Below are positions 1 to 8,743 of a stretch of DNA of 64,000 nt, piece by piece; the first letter of the stretch is position 1; each line of letters opens with the position of its first letter. The notes below the pieces were generated by a model, which was not told where the DNA came from, did no database searches, and saw only the letters and a list, made by a program, of their open reading frames with translations. Location: assembly GCA_947591475.1 (NCBI GenBank), contig CANQDE010000002.1, positions 62,001-126,000 on the forward strand, in the 5' to 3' direction. The translations under genes and the position numbers were made by a program. The stretch comes from an uncultured Alistipes sp. (lineage in GTDB: Bacteria; Bacteroidota; Bacteroidia; Bacteroidales; Rikenellaceae).

Positions 1-65
1 GGCGAGCATAGCGAGCCTTCGCCCGCCGAGGCTGCGGCTCGCGCGGCTCTGATGAGCCGCAAATA
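1..65 (+). repeat. Family B GC-rich intergenic repeat, copy B1 (cut by window start)
   Basis: The window opens in GC-rich noncoding DNA that closely resembles 36287-36361. It ends in a perfect hairpin with arms GCGGCTC (43-49) and GAGCCGC (54-60) and loop TGAT. It lies just beyond the 3' end of the FAD-dehydrogenase gene, in the usual intergenic position of this family. Confidence 0.6.
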
Positions 66-107
66 ACAATTTTAATAAGCAACAAAATGAAATTTCGGTC
101 TTTCGGG

Positions 108-1661
108 TCAACCGACGTAACGGGCGATGGCTTCGGCGATGCGTTCGCCGTCGAGTGCGGCCGAAATGATACCGCCGGCATAGCCTGCCCCTTCGCCCGC
201 AGGAAACAACCCCTCGATTTCGGGGTGCATGAGCGTCGCGGGGTCGCGCGGGATGCGCACGGGCGTTGAGGTGCGCGATTCCACGCCGACGACCACCGCC
301 TGATCGGTTACGAATCCCCGCATCCGTTGTCCGAACGTTTTAAGCCCCGAACGCAACCCGTCGGCGATGAATGCGGGCATCCAGCGATCCAGCCGCGAAG
401 GCGTGATGCCCGGAATGTATGAGGTTGAGGGGAGTGTGCCGCTCGACCGACCGGCCACGAAATCCGTAACCCGTTGCGCGGGGGCGATTTGGCAGTCGCC
501 GCCTTGCCGGCGGGCCAGTTCTTCGAATTGTTGCTGGAACCGCAGTCCGGCCAGCTCGCCCCATTCGGGTCGCAGGTGCTCGAAATCGGCGAGCCGCACT
601 TCGGTTACCAGCCCCGAATTGGCGTAGGGCGAGGTGCGGCCGCTCGGCGACATGCCGTTGACGACCGACTGGGCGGCATCGGTCATGGCTGGAACGATGA
701 ACCCGCCCGGACACATGCAGAACGAATAGACGCCGCGTCCGTTTTGCTGGCTGACCAGCGAATAGGAGGCCGCCGGCAGGTATTCGCCCCGTTCGGCGCA
801 GTGGTATTGGATGGAGTCGATGAGGGCTTGCGGATGCTCGATGCGCACGCCCATGGCGAACGGCTTGGCCTCTAACCGCACGCCGCGTTTGTGCAACAAT
901 TCGTAAATGTCGCGTGCTGAGTGGCCTGTGGCGAGCACGACGGCGGCCCCTTCGATCGTCTCGTCGCCGCACCGTACGCCGCGAATCCGACCGTCGCGCA
1001 GGAGCAGGTCGGTAACTTTGCGTTCGAAAAGCACCGAACCGCCGGCATCGGTGATCGTCCGGCAGATGCGGACGATGATATAGGGGAGTTTGTCGGTGCC
1101 GATGTGCGGATGGGCTTCGTAGAGGATTTCGGGCGCGGCGCCGTGAAAGACCAATGCTTGCAGCGCCCGATGATAATCGCCGCGTTTCTTGCTGCGGGTG
1201 AAGAGCTTGCCGTCGGAGAAGGTGCCCGCACCGCCCTCGCCGAAAGCGTAGTTCGATTCGGGATCGACCGCGCCGTTGCGGTTGATGCGGGCGATGTCGA
1301 CCTTGCGGGCCGATACTTCGCGGCCGCGTTCGAGCAGGATGGGGCGATAGCCCAACTCGATCGACCGCAACGCTGCGAAAAGTCCGGCCGGACCCGAGCC
1401 GACGATGATGATTTCGGTACCGTGCGAGACATCGGGATAATCGAAATGCACGGGGGCGGGCGTCGGTTCGCGGTCGACGTAGACTTCGAGCGACAGGTTG
1501 ACTTTGGGTGCGCGCTGCCGTGCGTCGATGGAGCGTTTCACGACCCGTACGAGGGCGATTTCATCTTCGCGGATGCCCAGTTTGCGAGCGGCGAGCGCCG
1601 TGCGGTAGGCTACGTCGGCGGCCTGTTTGGGCGAGAGTACGAGTGTGATTTGTTGCGGCAT
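108..1661 (-). CDS. NAD(P)/FAD-dependent dehydrogenase (COG2509 type)
   Basis: A 517-residue flavoprotein of the family often annotated as uncharacterized FAD-dependent dehydrogenase. About 75 residues precede a dinucleotide-binding motif, IIIVGSGPAGLFAALRS. A second typical flavoprotein segment, ATGHSARD, lies mid-protein, and the C-terminal PAGEGAGYAGGI closes the FAD site. No signal peptide or membrane segment is seen, so it should be cytoplasmic. Substrate and electron partner are unknown. It is monocistronic, with a -7 box at 1699-1706 and a Fur-box-like palindrome at 1682-1696 between promoter and start. The ATG at 1661 sits about 30 nt behind the predicted transcript start. Confidence 0.85.
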   Translation of the reverse strand: MPQQITLVLSPKQAADVAYRTALAARKLGIREDEIALVRVVKRSIDARQRAPKVNLSLEVYVDREPTPAPVHFDYPDVSHGTEIIIVGSGPAGLFAALRSIELGYRPILLERGREVSARKVDIARINRNGAVDPESNYAFGEGGAGTFSDGKLFTRSKKRGDYHRALQALVFHGAAPEILYEAHPHIGTDKLPYIIVRICRTITDAGGSVLFERKVTDLLLRDGRIRGVRCGDETIEGAAVVLATGHSARDIYELLHKRGVRLEAKPFAMGVRIEHPQALIDSIQYHCAERGEYLPAASYSLVSQQNGRGVYSFCMCPGGFIVPAMTDAAQSVVNGMSPSGRTSPYANSGLVTEVRLADFEHLRPEWGELAGLRFQQQFEELARRQGGDCQIAPAQRVTDFVAGRSSGTLPSTSYIPGITPSRLDRWMPAFIADGLRSGLKTFGQRMRGFVTDQAVVVGVESRTSTPVRIPRDPATLMHPEIEGLFPAGEGAGYAGGIISAALDGERIAEAIARYVG

Positions 1662-1681
1662 CTTTTTTCGTAATTACCTTG

Positions 1682-1706
1682 GGATAATCATTATCCTACA
1701 AAGATA
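1682..1706 (-). promoter_or_regulatory. Promoter -7 box and Fur-box-like operator of the FAD dehydrogenase
   Basis: On the minus strand TATCTTTG (1706-1699) matches the Bacteroidetes -7 consensus TAnnTTTG. Immediately downstream, GGATAATCATTATCC (1682-1696) is a perfect 7-1-7 palindrome. It differs from the classical Fur box core TGATAATnATTATCA only at its two outermost bases. It would cover the transcript start, where a repressor would act. Iron control is an inference. Confidence 0.55.
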
Positions 1707-2123
1707 CGCTTTTTTTGCGAAACGGTCGCGGAAGTCGACGGAGCCGGCCGCTGCCGGATTGCGAGCCTTGTCGGGACAATGGGCCTCCGGACGGGACGAT
1801 TCGGATGATTTTCTTATTTTTTTGTACGGGAGGAACGTCGTTCGACGCTCGTTTCGGGTATTTTTGTTCCGAACTGAAACGCCTTGAAATTTAGGATGCT
1901 TTTTTGCCTCTCCTTTCGGGGTGGCATTCGGCGGCGGGCGGCAAGGCCGGTGAAGGGGTCGGCATGAATCTCGGACGCAGCATCACGGTCCGTTACTTGC
2001 GTGTGGAGAATGTGTAAGCGATGTTGAGGTGCAAGTTCGCTATCCGTGATCTGCGTCTTTTCGATGGCGCGGACGCAACGTGAGGGGCTGTTCTTTTTAT
2101 TTTTAACTGAAACGATTACCAGC
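1707..2123. other. Noncoding gap
   Basis: About 420 bp with no convincing gene, repeat or RNA. Reading frames here are short and do not resemble a known family. Given the truncated regulator next door, this may be residue of a deleted glycan-utilization gene, but nothing in the sequence proves it. Confidence 0.4.
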
Positions 2124-4172
2124 TCAGTTTTTCGAATGCTTTCGATAGGCGCTGGGCGTCATGCCGAACTTCTTGCGGAAGCAGCGGATGAAATAACTCG
2201 GCGAAGAAAACCCCGTGTCATAGGCGGTTTCGGCCACGCTCGCATGGACGTCGGATTTGAGACGCGTCATGGCGTGCCGAAGCCGGACGGAGAGAATGAA
2301 TTCGTTGGGCGTCTGTCCGGTGATGCCCTTCAATTTGGTGAAGAGGAGCGTCCGGCTGAGCCCCAGCTCGCTGGCGAACGTATTGATGTCGAATTCGGTG
2401 TCGGACAGATGTCGCTCGACGATATTCAGGGCTTCGGCGAGAATTTTCCGGTCGTGCGGACTGGTCGCTACGACGAGCTCGCGATCGTCGCTCTCTTCGC
2501 GGAATTTCGATTGCAGACGCCGCCGCTGGGCGATGATGTTGTTGCAGCGGGCGAGCAGGATGCGGACGTTGAACGGTTTGGCGATGTAATCGTCGGCGCC
2601 GGTGAGGAGCCCTTCGATCGCATGCTCGTCGGTGTGGTAGGCCGTGAGCAGCACCACGGGAATGTGGCTCGTTTCGATGCCGGCTTTGAGCTGTTTGCAT
2701 AGCTCCAATCCCGACATGACGGGCATCATGACGTCGCTCAATACCAAATCGGGCTGGATTTTGCGGGCCGTTTCGAGCCCGTCGCCCCCGTTGGTGGCGG
2801 TATATACTTCATAGAGCGGCTCGAAAATCCGGAACAGCATCTCCGCCATTTCGGCGCTGTCCTCGACGATCAGAATTTTCACGCCCTTTTCCGTCTCGAT
2901 TTTCGACAACTCTTCGGGCTGTTCCTCGCCGATGATGAAACGCTGCCGTTCGCGGACGGAATCGGCGAAAAGGATGTTCGGGTCGTCGCGGCGGAGCGTG
3001 AGCGGCAGATGCACGCTGAAAACGGAACCCCGACCGGGTTCGCTCTCGACGGTGATGCGGCCGCCGTGCATCTCGATCAGGCTCTTGGCCTGCGAAAGAC
3101 CGATGCCCGAACCGTAGTGGTCGATGGTGGCGTTGGCCTGCTCGTCCTGCCAGAACCGCTCGAAGATGCGGTCGAGATGCTCGGGCGCGATACCGATGCC
3201 CGTGTCGGCGACGGAGATGACGGCCTCGTCGTTCGCAGCCATGACGCTCAATGTGATGTTGCCGCCGGTGGCGGTGTATTTGAAGGCGTTCGAGAGGAGG
3301 TTGTTCAATACCTTTGCCAACTGTCGGCGGTCGAACTCCGCTTCGATCGGCGTGTCGGGGGCCGAAAAACGGAATTCGATGCCGTGCTGCACGGCGTAGT
3401 CGTGGAACAGCAGCCAGATGTCTTTCACGATGGGCGTGAGCTCTTCGCGGTCGACGTGCAACCGCAGCTGCGCTTGGTCGAGCCGCCGGATGTCGATGAT
3501 TTCGTCGACCATGTTCTTCAACCGCTGCGTATTGCGGTAAACGCTCAAAATCCGGTTGTAGACCGACGGGCCGATGTCCTGCCGCATGAGCAGCACCTCG
3601 AGCTGTCCTATAATCAGGGTCAGCGGCGTGCGGAATTCGTGGGATACGTTGGTGAAGAATCGCAGCTTTTGCATATTGGTCTGTTCGATGTGCTCTTTTT
3701 CCACCTGCTCGATGCGCAGCATCTGCTCCAATTTCTGATGGTGCGACCGGAGTATCCACAACCTTATGAGCACGCCGAGCACGATTGCGCCGAGCAACGA
3801 TAGGAACCAGCCTCGGGCGTAAAGCGGTGCCCTGTTCTGCAATTCGACGGTCTCTTGGGACAACCGGCCGTCGCTGTCGGGCTGCGTGTCCTGCACATTG
3901 TTGCGTATCGACGATGCGGCGTTGTTTTCGCGATACCGGTACCAAAGTCGGTGCCATCGGGGGTCAATGCGACACAAACCCGCATCCCGCGTCGCGAGCC
4001 GGACGAATCCGAATCCATCGTGGCGGAAGTCGTTGACCGTTTGATGCGAAAGGCCCTCGGCGATGCCGAGAAACCGCATCGGAATCTCCCGCGTTTCGGC
4101 CTGCATCGTGAACGATGTGGCTATCCCTATGAAGATCGTCGTCAGGCGACGAATACGATTTTTTGCATCCAT
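2124..4172 (-). CDS. Hybrid two-component system regulator (HTCS) with most of its sensor domain missing
   Basis: HTCS proteins join a periplasmic glycan sensor, histidine kinase, receiver and AraC-type DNA-binding domain, and usually run to about 1300-1400 residues. This one has about 682 from the ATG at 4172, which begins a signal peptide. The cytoplasmic half looks intact: HisKA with NVSHEFRTPL, HATPase with NNLLSNAFKYTA, a receiver with LVLSDVMMP, and two AraC helices ending KKFGMTPSAYRKH. The periplasmic half keeps only about one and a half beta-propeller repeats (GLSHQTVNDF then NNAASSIRNNVQ) before jumping to the last strand and membrane helix. An in-frame deletion of several hundred residues, taking the rest of the propeller and the Y_Y_Y domain, is the simplest reading. 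Ligand sensing is probably lost. Confidence 0.8.
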   Translation of the reverse strand: MDAKNRIRRLTTIFIGIATSFTMQAETREIPMRFLGIAEGLSHQTVNDFRHDGFGFVRLATRDAGLCRIDPRWHRLWYRYRENNAASSIRNNVQDTQPDSDGRLSQETVELQNRAPLYARGWFLSLLGAIVLGVLIRLWILRSHHQKLEQMLRIEQVEKEHIEQTNMQKLRFFTNVSHEFRTPLTLIIGQLEVLLMRQDIGPSVYNRILSVYRNTQRLKNMVDEIIDIRRLDQAQLRLHVDREELTPIVKDIWLLFHDYAVQHGIEFRFSAPDTPIEAEFDRRQLAKVLNNLLSNAFKYTATGGNITLSVMAANDEAVISVADTGIGIAPEHLDRIFERFWQDEQANATIDHYGSGIGLSQAKSLIEMHGGRITVESEPGRGSVFSVHLPLTLRRDDPNILFADSVRERQRFIIGEEQPEELSKIETEKGVKILIVEDSAEMAEMLFRIFEPLYEVYTATNGGDGLETARKIQPDLVLSDVMMPVMSGLELCKQLKAGIETSHIPVVLLTAYHTDEHAIEGLLTGADDYIAKPFNVRILLARCNNIIAQRRRLQSKFREESDDRELVVATSPHDRKILAEALNIVERHLSDTEFDINTFASELGLSRTLLFTKLKGITGQTPNEFILSVRLRHAMTRLKSDVHASVAETAYDTGFSSPSYFIRCFRKKFGMTPSAYRKHSKN

Positions 4173-4252
4173 AAAAAACGCTTCTATTAGTTTCGGGAAC
4201 GGTGCATGCTCGGCCTTTCGCAAAAATCGAACGCAACGAGCCGTCCGGTCGT

Positions 4253-4435
4253 TTAATTTTGCAGGGCGGCGCCGTAATCGACCCGAGCGACCGTCGGCCC
4301 CGCTCCGTGCAATCGGGTCGTGTTTCGACTTTGGAGCATCGTGTGGCTGCCGAACAGCGGGCGGAGCATCACTTCGGCATGCAAAGTAGTACGGATGAGG
4401 ACGAAAAGCATCGAAAGGACGGGTTTCGGTCGCAT
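4253..4435 (-). pseudogene. N-terminal stump of a sialate O-acetylesterase-like gene
   Basis: A 60-codon frame reads as a signal peptide followed by AEVMLRPLFGSHTMLQSR and then a run ending YGAAL. This resembles the start of bacterial sialate O-acetylesterases (LP.LF.DHMVLQR..P..VWG.A), with degraded positions. The SGNH catalytic region is absent and the frame stops after the first strands. It sits directly upstream of the truncated HTCS, so both look like leftovers of one decayed glycan locus. Confidence 0.4.
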
Positions 4436-4543
4436 GTTGTTATTTTTTTAACAAACATACATCTCTTCGGGATTTCTGCAATGAAAAAAGATTCGAATAA
4501 ATAGCAGAATCGTACAAAAAAATGAACTTCGATAAAAATGTGC

Positions 4544-4572
4544 TTGTATTCGCGTTTTTATCACTATCTTTG
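4544..4572 (+). promoter_or_regulatory. Promoter for tRNA-Leu
   Basis: TATCTTTG at 4565-4572 is a perfect Bacteroidetes -7 box, with TTG at 4544-4546 an 18-nt spacer upstream. Transcription would start near 4579, about 125 nt before the tRNA. No protein gene lies between. Confidence 0.5.
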
Positions 4573-4705
4573 CTGGAACGATGCGAATCGCATTCGAATC
4601 GACGGTTTTCCGACGCATTCGGGTCGGTTCGTACATGCGGCGGCATGCAGGCGTTTAATGTTCATTCCGTTCGGCGGCCGGTGTGCTCCGACGGGAGAAA
4701 AGAAT

Positions 4706-4787
4706 GCGGATATGGTGTAATTGGTAGCCACGTCAGACTTAGGATCTGATGCCTTCGGGCGTGGGGGTTCGAGTCCCTTTATCCGCA
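4706..4787 (+). tRNA. tRNA-Leu(UAG)
   Basis: The acceptor arms GCGGATA (4706-4712) and TATCCGC (4780-4786) pair perfectly, with discriminator A at 4787. The anticodon stem TCAGA/TCTGA closes a seven-base loop with anticodon TAG. The long variable arm (class II) and the T loop GTTCGAGTC confirm leucine. CCA is not encoded. Confidence 0.95.
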
Positions 4788-4855
4788 CAAGGCGACTTTC
4801 GAGGACGAATTTTCGGATTCGGCCTCTTTTGTTTCGGAATGGATAAGCGAAAAAG

Positions 4856-4896
4856 AGCGCCCCGATTGCCGATAAAGCAGTCGGGGCGCTTCCTTG
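4856..4896 (-). terminator. Rho-independent terminator of the beta-glucan PUL operon
   Basis: Arms AGCGCCCCGA (4856-4865) and TCGGGGCGCT (4881-4890) pair perfectly. On the minus strand the hairpin is followed by TCTTTTTC, and it lies about 35 bp past the GH3 stop codon. Confidence 0.75.
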
Positions 4897-4925
4897 GAGA
4901 GGGCGGTACAAGAACTTTTACCTTT

Positions 4926-7139
4926 TTATTCCACGCTGAACGGATGAGCGGTCCCCGAAGCGGAGTCGCTGGCGACCCACAGCTGGAAGTCGCCGGGCTC
5001 GACGACGTACTGCATGTTGCGATTCCAGAAAGCCAATTCGGCTACGGGCAACTCGAAGCGCAGATGTTTGGTTTCGCTGGGAGCCAGCGCCACCCGCTCG
5101 AAGCGTTTCAACTCCTTGACGGGCCGGACGACCGAACCAACCAAGTCACGCGTGTACAACTGTGCCACCTCGACCCCCTCGCGTGAACCGGTATTGGTGA
5201 GGTCGAACTCCACGACGATGGTGTCATCGAGACCGAACGAAGATCGGTTGAGCCTGATATTGCTGTATTCGAACGTGGTGTACGACAGGCCGTAACCGAA
5301 CGGGAACAGCGGCCCGTAACCGGTGTCGAGATAGTAGGAGGTGCACCCGAGCGAAGTTTGTCCGGCGTGCAACGGAATATCTTCGAGCAGCGTTTCGGTG
5401 CCGTTGCAGGGGCGGCCCGTATTGTTGTGGTTGTAATAGAATGGGGCCTGTCCGGCGTCGCGCAGGAAGGTCATGGGCGTTTTGCCCGAAGGCGAGGCCT
5501 TGCCCTTGATGAGGTCGGCGATGGCGGCACCGCCCATCGTCCCCGGGTGGAACGAGTAGAGCAGGGCGTCGCAGTTGGCCAAGTCGCGCTCGATGGTGAG
5601 CGGCCGACCGGCGATGACCACCACGACCACCGGTTTGCCGCTCTTGTGTACCTCGGCGATCAATTCGCTCTGGGCTCCCTGCAAGTGGAGTTTCGAAAGA
5701 GAGTGAGCCTCGCCCGAGAGAATGGCCTCCTCGCCGACGCAGACCACGACGGCCTCGGCGCACGCCGCTGCGGCACGTACCTTGGCGAAGCTGCGCGTAT
5801 CGGTGTCGCGGCTGTATTTCAGTCCGGGTGCGTAGATGACGTTGTACTCCTCGCACAAGGCCTCGAGCGGTGTTACCGTATGTTCGGGTTCGCCGTCGAA
5901 CGCCCACGTGCCTAACTGGTCGTAGGGAGCGTCGGCCATGGGGCCTGTAACCAAAATGGTGCGTGTCTTGTCAAGGGGCAGTACGTTGTCGCGGTTTTGC
6001 AGGAGAATGACAGATTCGACAGCGCTCTGCTTAGCGGCCGCAAGGTGCTCGGGAGCATAGACCTTGGCCCGTGCGTGTTGGGCGTCGACGTAGGGATTTT
6101 CGAAAAGCCCCAACCGGAATTTGAGCCGCAGAATGTTGCGGACGGCCTCGTCGATGCTCTTCTCGGCGATTTTACCCTCCTTGACCAACTCTTCGATGAA
6201 CGTGATGAAGCCGAACGACATCATGTCCATATCGACACCGGCATTCACGGCCAGTTCGGTGGCATGTTTCAAATCTTTGGCATAACCGTGGGCGACCATC
6301 TCGCCCGAGGAGTTCCAGTCAGTTACGACCATGCCGTCGAAGCCCCACTCGCCGCGCAGGATGTCGCGCAACAGGAAGTCGTTGCCCGTCGAGGGGATGC
6401 CGTCGATTTCGTTGAACGAGGTCATGAGGGAGAGTGCACCGGCGTCGACGCAGGCTTGGAACGCCGGCAGATAAGTATTGCGCAACGAACGTTCCGAAAT
6501 CATGGTGGAATTGTAGTCGCGACCGCCCTCGGCTGCGCCGTAGCCTGCGAAGTGTTTGAGGCAGGCAGCCATCGAAGTGGGATCGGCGAAGTCGTCGCCT
6601 TGATAGCCCTTGACCATGGCGACGCCCATTCGGGCATCCAAATAGGGGTCTTCGCCCGAACCCTCGGCCACGCGGCCCCAACGCGGATCGCGCGCGATGT
6701 CGAGCATGGGCGAGAAGGTCCAGCGCACGCCCGATGCCGTGGCTTCGATGGCGGCGACGCGGGCGCCCTGTTCGACGAGTGCCGGATCGAACGTCGCGGC
6801 GAGGCCTAACGGAATGGGAAAGATGGTGCGGAAGCCGTGGATGACGTCGCGGCTCACGAGAATGGGGATGTGCAGGCGGCTCTGTTCCACAGCGGCCCGC
6901 TGCACGGCGTTGATCGCCTCGGGATCGACGCAGTTGAGAATCGAACCGATTTCACCTTTGGCGGCGGCTTCGGAGAGGTCGGCGCCGCCGGACACTTGGT
7001 GCATCTGTCCGATTTTTTCGCGCAGGGTCATCTGTGCGAGGAGGTCGTCGACTTTGCGGTCGAGGTCGCTTTTGGGTGCGCAACCGACCGCAGCGAGGGC
7101 CAGCAGAGTGCCGGCAACCGTTTGATTGAGGAGGTTCAT
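4926..7139 (-). CDS. bglX: Glycoside hydrolase family 3 beta-glucosidase, lipoprotein
   Basis: About 737 residues from the ATG at 7139. This start is chosen because it opens a lipoprotein signal with lipobox AAVGC (Cys20); an upstream ATG would put 16 hydrophilic residues first and overlap the preceding gene. Order: GH3 N-terminal barrel (LREKIGQMHQVSG), nucleophile Asp in VVTDWNSSG (about residue 274), alpha/beta sandwich with the SGEAHS loop, and a C-terminal fibronectin-III-like domain. It should remove terminal beta-linked glucose from oligosaccharides in the periplasm. It is the last gene of the PUL operon, 25 bp behind GH16. Confidence 0.9.
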   Translation of the reverse strand: MNLLNQTVAGTLLALAAVGCAPKSDLDRKVDDLLAQMTLREKIGQMHQVSGGADLSEAAAKGEIGSILNCVDPEAINAVQRAAVEQSRLHIPILVSRDVIHGFRTIFPIPLGLAATFDPALVEQGARVAAIEATASGVRWTFSPMLDIARDPRWGRVAEGSGEDPYLDARMGVAMVKGYQGDDFADPTSMAACLKHFAGYGAAEGGRDYNSTMISERSLRNTYLPAFQACVDAGALSLMTSFNEIDGIPSTGNDFLLRDILRGEWGFDGMVVTDWNSSGEMVAHGYAKDLKHATELAVNAGVDMDMMSFGFITFIEELVKEGKIAEKSIDEAVRNILRLKFRLGLFENPYVDAQHARAKVYAPEHLAAAKQSAVESVILLQNRDNVLPLDKTRTILVTGPMADAPYDQLGTWAFDGEPEHTVTPLEALCEEYNVIYAPGLKYSRDTDTRSFAKVRAAAACAEAVVVCVGEEAILSGEAHSLSKLHLQGAQSELIAEVHKSGKPVVVVVIAGRPLTIERDLANCDALLYSFHPGTMGGAAIADLIKGKASPSGKTPMTFLRDAGQAPFYYNHNNTGRPCNGTETLLEDIPLHAGQTSLGCTSYYLDTGYGPLFPFGYGLSYTTFEYSNIRLNRSSFGLDDTIVVEFDLTNTGSREGVEVAQLYTRDLVGSVVRPVKELKRFERVALAPSETKHLRFELPVAELAFWNRNMQYVVEPGDFQLWVASDSASGTAHPFSVE

Positions 7140-7164
7140 GCGGGTAGTGTTTTTAAGGGGTTTG

Positions 7165-8673
7165 CTATTCGTTTTTCTGGAAGACACGCACGTAGTCGAT
7201 TTCGTAGACCGCCGGCAGGCACGTCGGGTCGAGGCCCTGCGCTCCGCCCCAGTTACCGCCCCAAGCGAGGTTCAGTTTGAGGTAGAAGGGGTTGAAGAAA
7301 GGCCATGTGTCGCGGTCGCCTTTCCGGTCGTTGACGAAGCGGAAGTGCTCTTTGCCGTCGAAACTGAAAATCAACGCATCTTCGGTCCACTCTACGGCGT
7401 AGGTGTGGAATTCGGTTTGGGCCGAAGCCAAGAAAATTTCGTGGGTCTTCTGGGTGCCGATGGCGTGGTTGTAGGCGTTGCAGTGGATGCTCGACGAAAC
7501 GTAGTTGGGGTGGTAGCCCACCTCCTCCATGATGTCGATTTCGCCGTCGCCGGGCCACTCCCTGAAATTTTTGGGCATCATCCAGAAAGCGGGCCATGTG
7601 CCTTTGCCCGAGCAGAGTTTCAGGCGGGCTTCGAAGTAACCGTAAGTCCACGATTCGGAGGTGTTCATGCGGACGGAACGCACCTTGCCGTCGATCTCTT
7701 TGGCGATGATTTTCAGCGTGCCGTCCGATACAAGGGCCAATTTCTCGCCGCGGTACTGGCCGCCGGCTACATAATCCTGCAATTCGTTGTTGCCCCAGCC
7801 GCCGTCGCCGGTTTCGTACCACCATCGGCCGGTGTCGGGGAGCGATTCGCCGGAAGCGTTGAACTCCTCGGCCCACACGAGCCGATAGCCCGCCGGTGTG
7901 GGAATTTCGGGCTCGACGTACGCGGCATTTTCGGGCTTGGCGAAGCCTGCGCCGGGTGTGAAGCCGCTCCAAACGAGAATTTGTGTGAGGTCGGGGTTGC
8001 CGGTCGCGTCGAAAGTCTCCAACGAAATCTGGTCGCGGATGTCCAACTGGGTCAGCCGGTTGCCGGAGCAGTTCAGGTAAGTCAGGCCGGTGAGCGCGGC
8101 GATGTCGAGCTCGGTCAGCGCGTTGTTCGAACAGTCGAGATAGACGACATTTTTGAAATAGGTGGTTAATTCGCCCAACGAGCGGATTCCTTTGCCGGAA
8201 ACGTCGATGCGCGTTACGGCAGCCGCCTCCTTGGTGCTCAAAATGCCGTCGCCGTCTGTGTCGCAAGTGGCGAGCAACCACGATTTGAAGGCCGGGTCGG
8301 CGATTTCGACCGCTTCGATTCGGTAGTTTTGCGTTACAGGCAGCCGTTTTTTCTCGCTGCCGATGCGGAACACGAGGCCGGTCGTGCGAGGGTCGTCCGT
8401 CTTATTTTCGTCGATCGTTACTTTGACGGACGACGTGCCTGCCGTGCCGCCGCTCGGAGCGACCCGGCACCACGAGGCATCCTCCGAAGAGACGCCCCAG
8501 TCGGCCGAGGCTTCGACCGAGACGAACAGCGTCGCGCCGTCGCTGGAGAGCGTCAACGCTTCGGGGCTGAATGCGAGTTCGCCGCTCGGGGCGGGAGCGG
8601 GGGCGTCCGATCCGGAACAGGCCCCGATGAGAAGCGTCGTCGCGGCAAGGATTGTCGATAACATACGTTTCAT
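7165..8673 (-). CDS. GH16 endo-beta-glucanase lipoprotein with BACON and leucine-rich-repeat regions
   Basis: About 502 residues. The ATG at 8673 is preferred because it opens a lipoprotein signal with lipobox LLIGAC. Then come a BACON-like domain (about 30-115, with the ADWGVSSEDASWCRV core), an EF-hand-like stretch DTDGDG and three or four short leucine-rich repeats (YLDCSNNALTELDI, YLNCSGNRLTQLDI). The GH16 domain runs from about 260 to the end. The catalytic signature GEIDIMEEVG supplies the nucleophile Glu378 and acid/base Glu383. This is the laminarinase/lichenase type, expected to cut beta-1,3-glucan at the cell surface. The BACON and repeat regions probably hold the enzyme away from the membrane or touch glycan or partners. 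Confidence 0.9.
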   Translation of the reverse strand: MKRMLSTILAATTLLIGACSGSDAPAPAPSGELAFSPEALTLSSDGATLFVSVEASADWGVSSEDASWCRVAPSGGTAGTSSVKVTIDENKTDDPRTTGLVFRIGSEKKRLPVTQNYRIEAVEIADPAFKSWLLATCDTDGDGILSTKEAAAVTRIDVSGKGIRSLGELTTYFKNVVYLDCSNNALTELDIAALTGLTYLNCSGNRLTQLDIRDQISLETFDATGNPDLTQILVWSGFTPGAGFAKPENAAYVEPEIPTPAGYRLVWAEEFNASGESLPDTGRWWYETGDGGWGNNELQDYVAGGQYRGEKLALVSDGTLKIIAKEIDGKVRSVRMNTSESWTYGYFEARLKLCSGKGTWPAFWMMPKNFREWPGDGEIDIMEEVGYHPNYVSSSIHCNAYNHAIGTQKTHEIFLASAQTEFHTYAVEWTEDALIFSFDGKEHFRFVNDRKGDRDTWPFFNPFYLKLNLAWGGNWGGAQGLDPTCLPAVYEIDYVRVFQKNE

Positions 8674-8743
8674 GGGTTGAAGATAATAAAAAAGCAAGAG
8701 GAAACGGAACCTTTTGGCGATTCCGTTCCCGCTTGTTTGCGAA

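Noticed and set aside
1905..2017. Short frame ending SITVRYLRVENV that might be the C-terminal remnant of a surface protein
   Set aside because: Too short and without a family signature; could be chance in GC-rich DNA.
4522..4749. Small plus-strand protein frames running into tRNA-Leu
   Set aside because: The frame overlaps the tRNA and lacks any family pattern; the promoter here is better explained by the tRNA.
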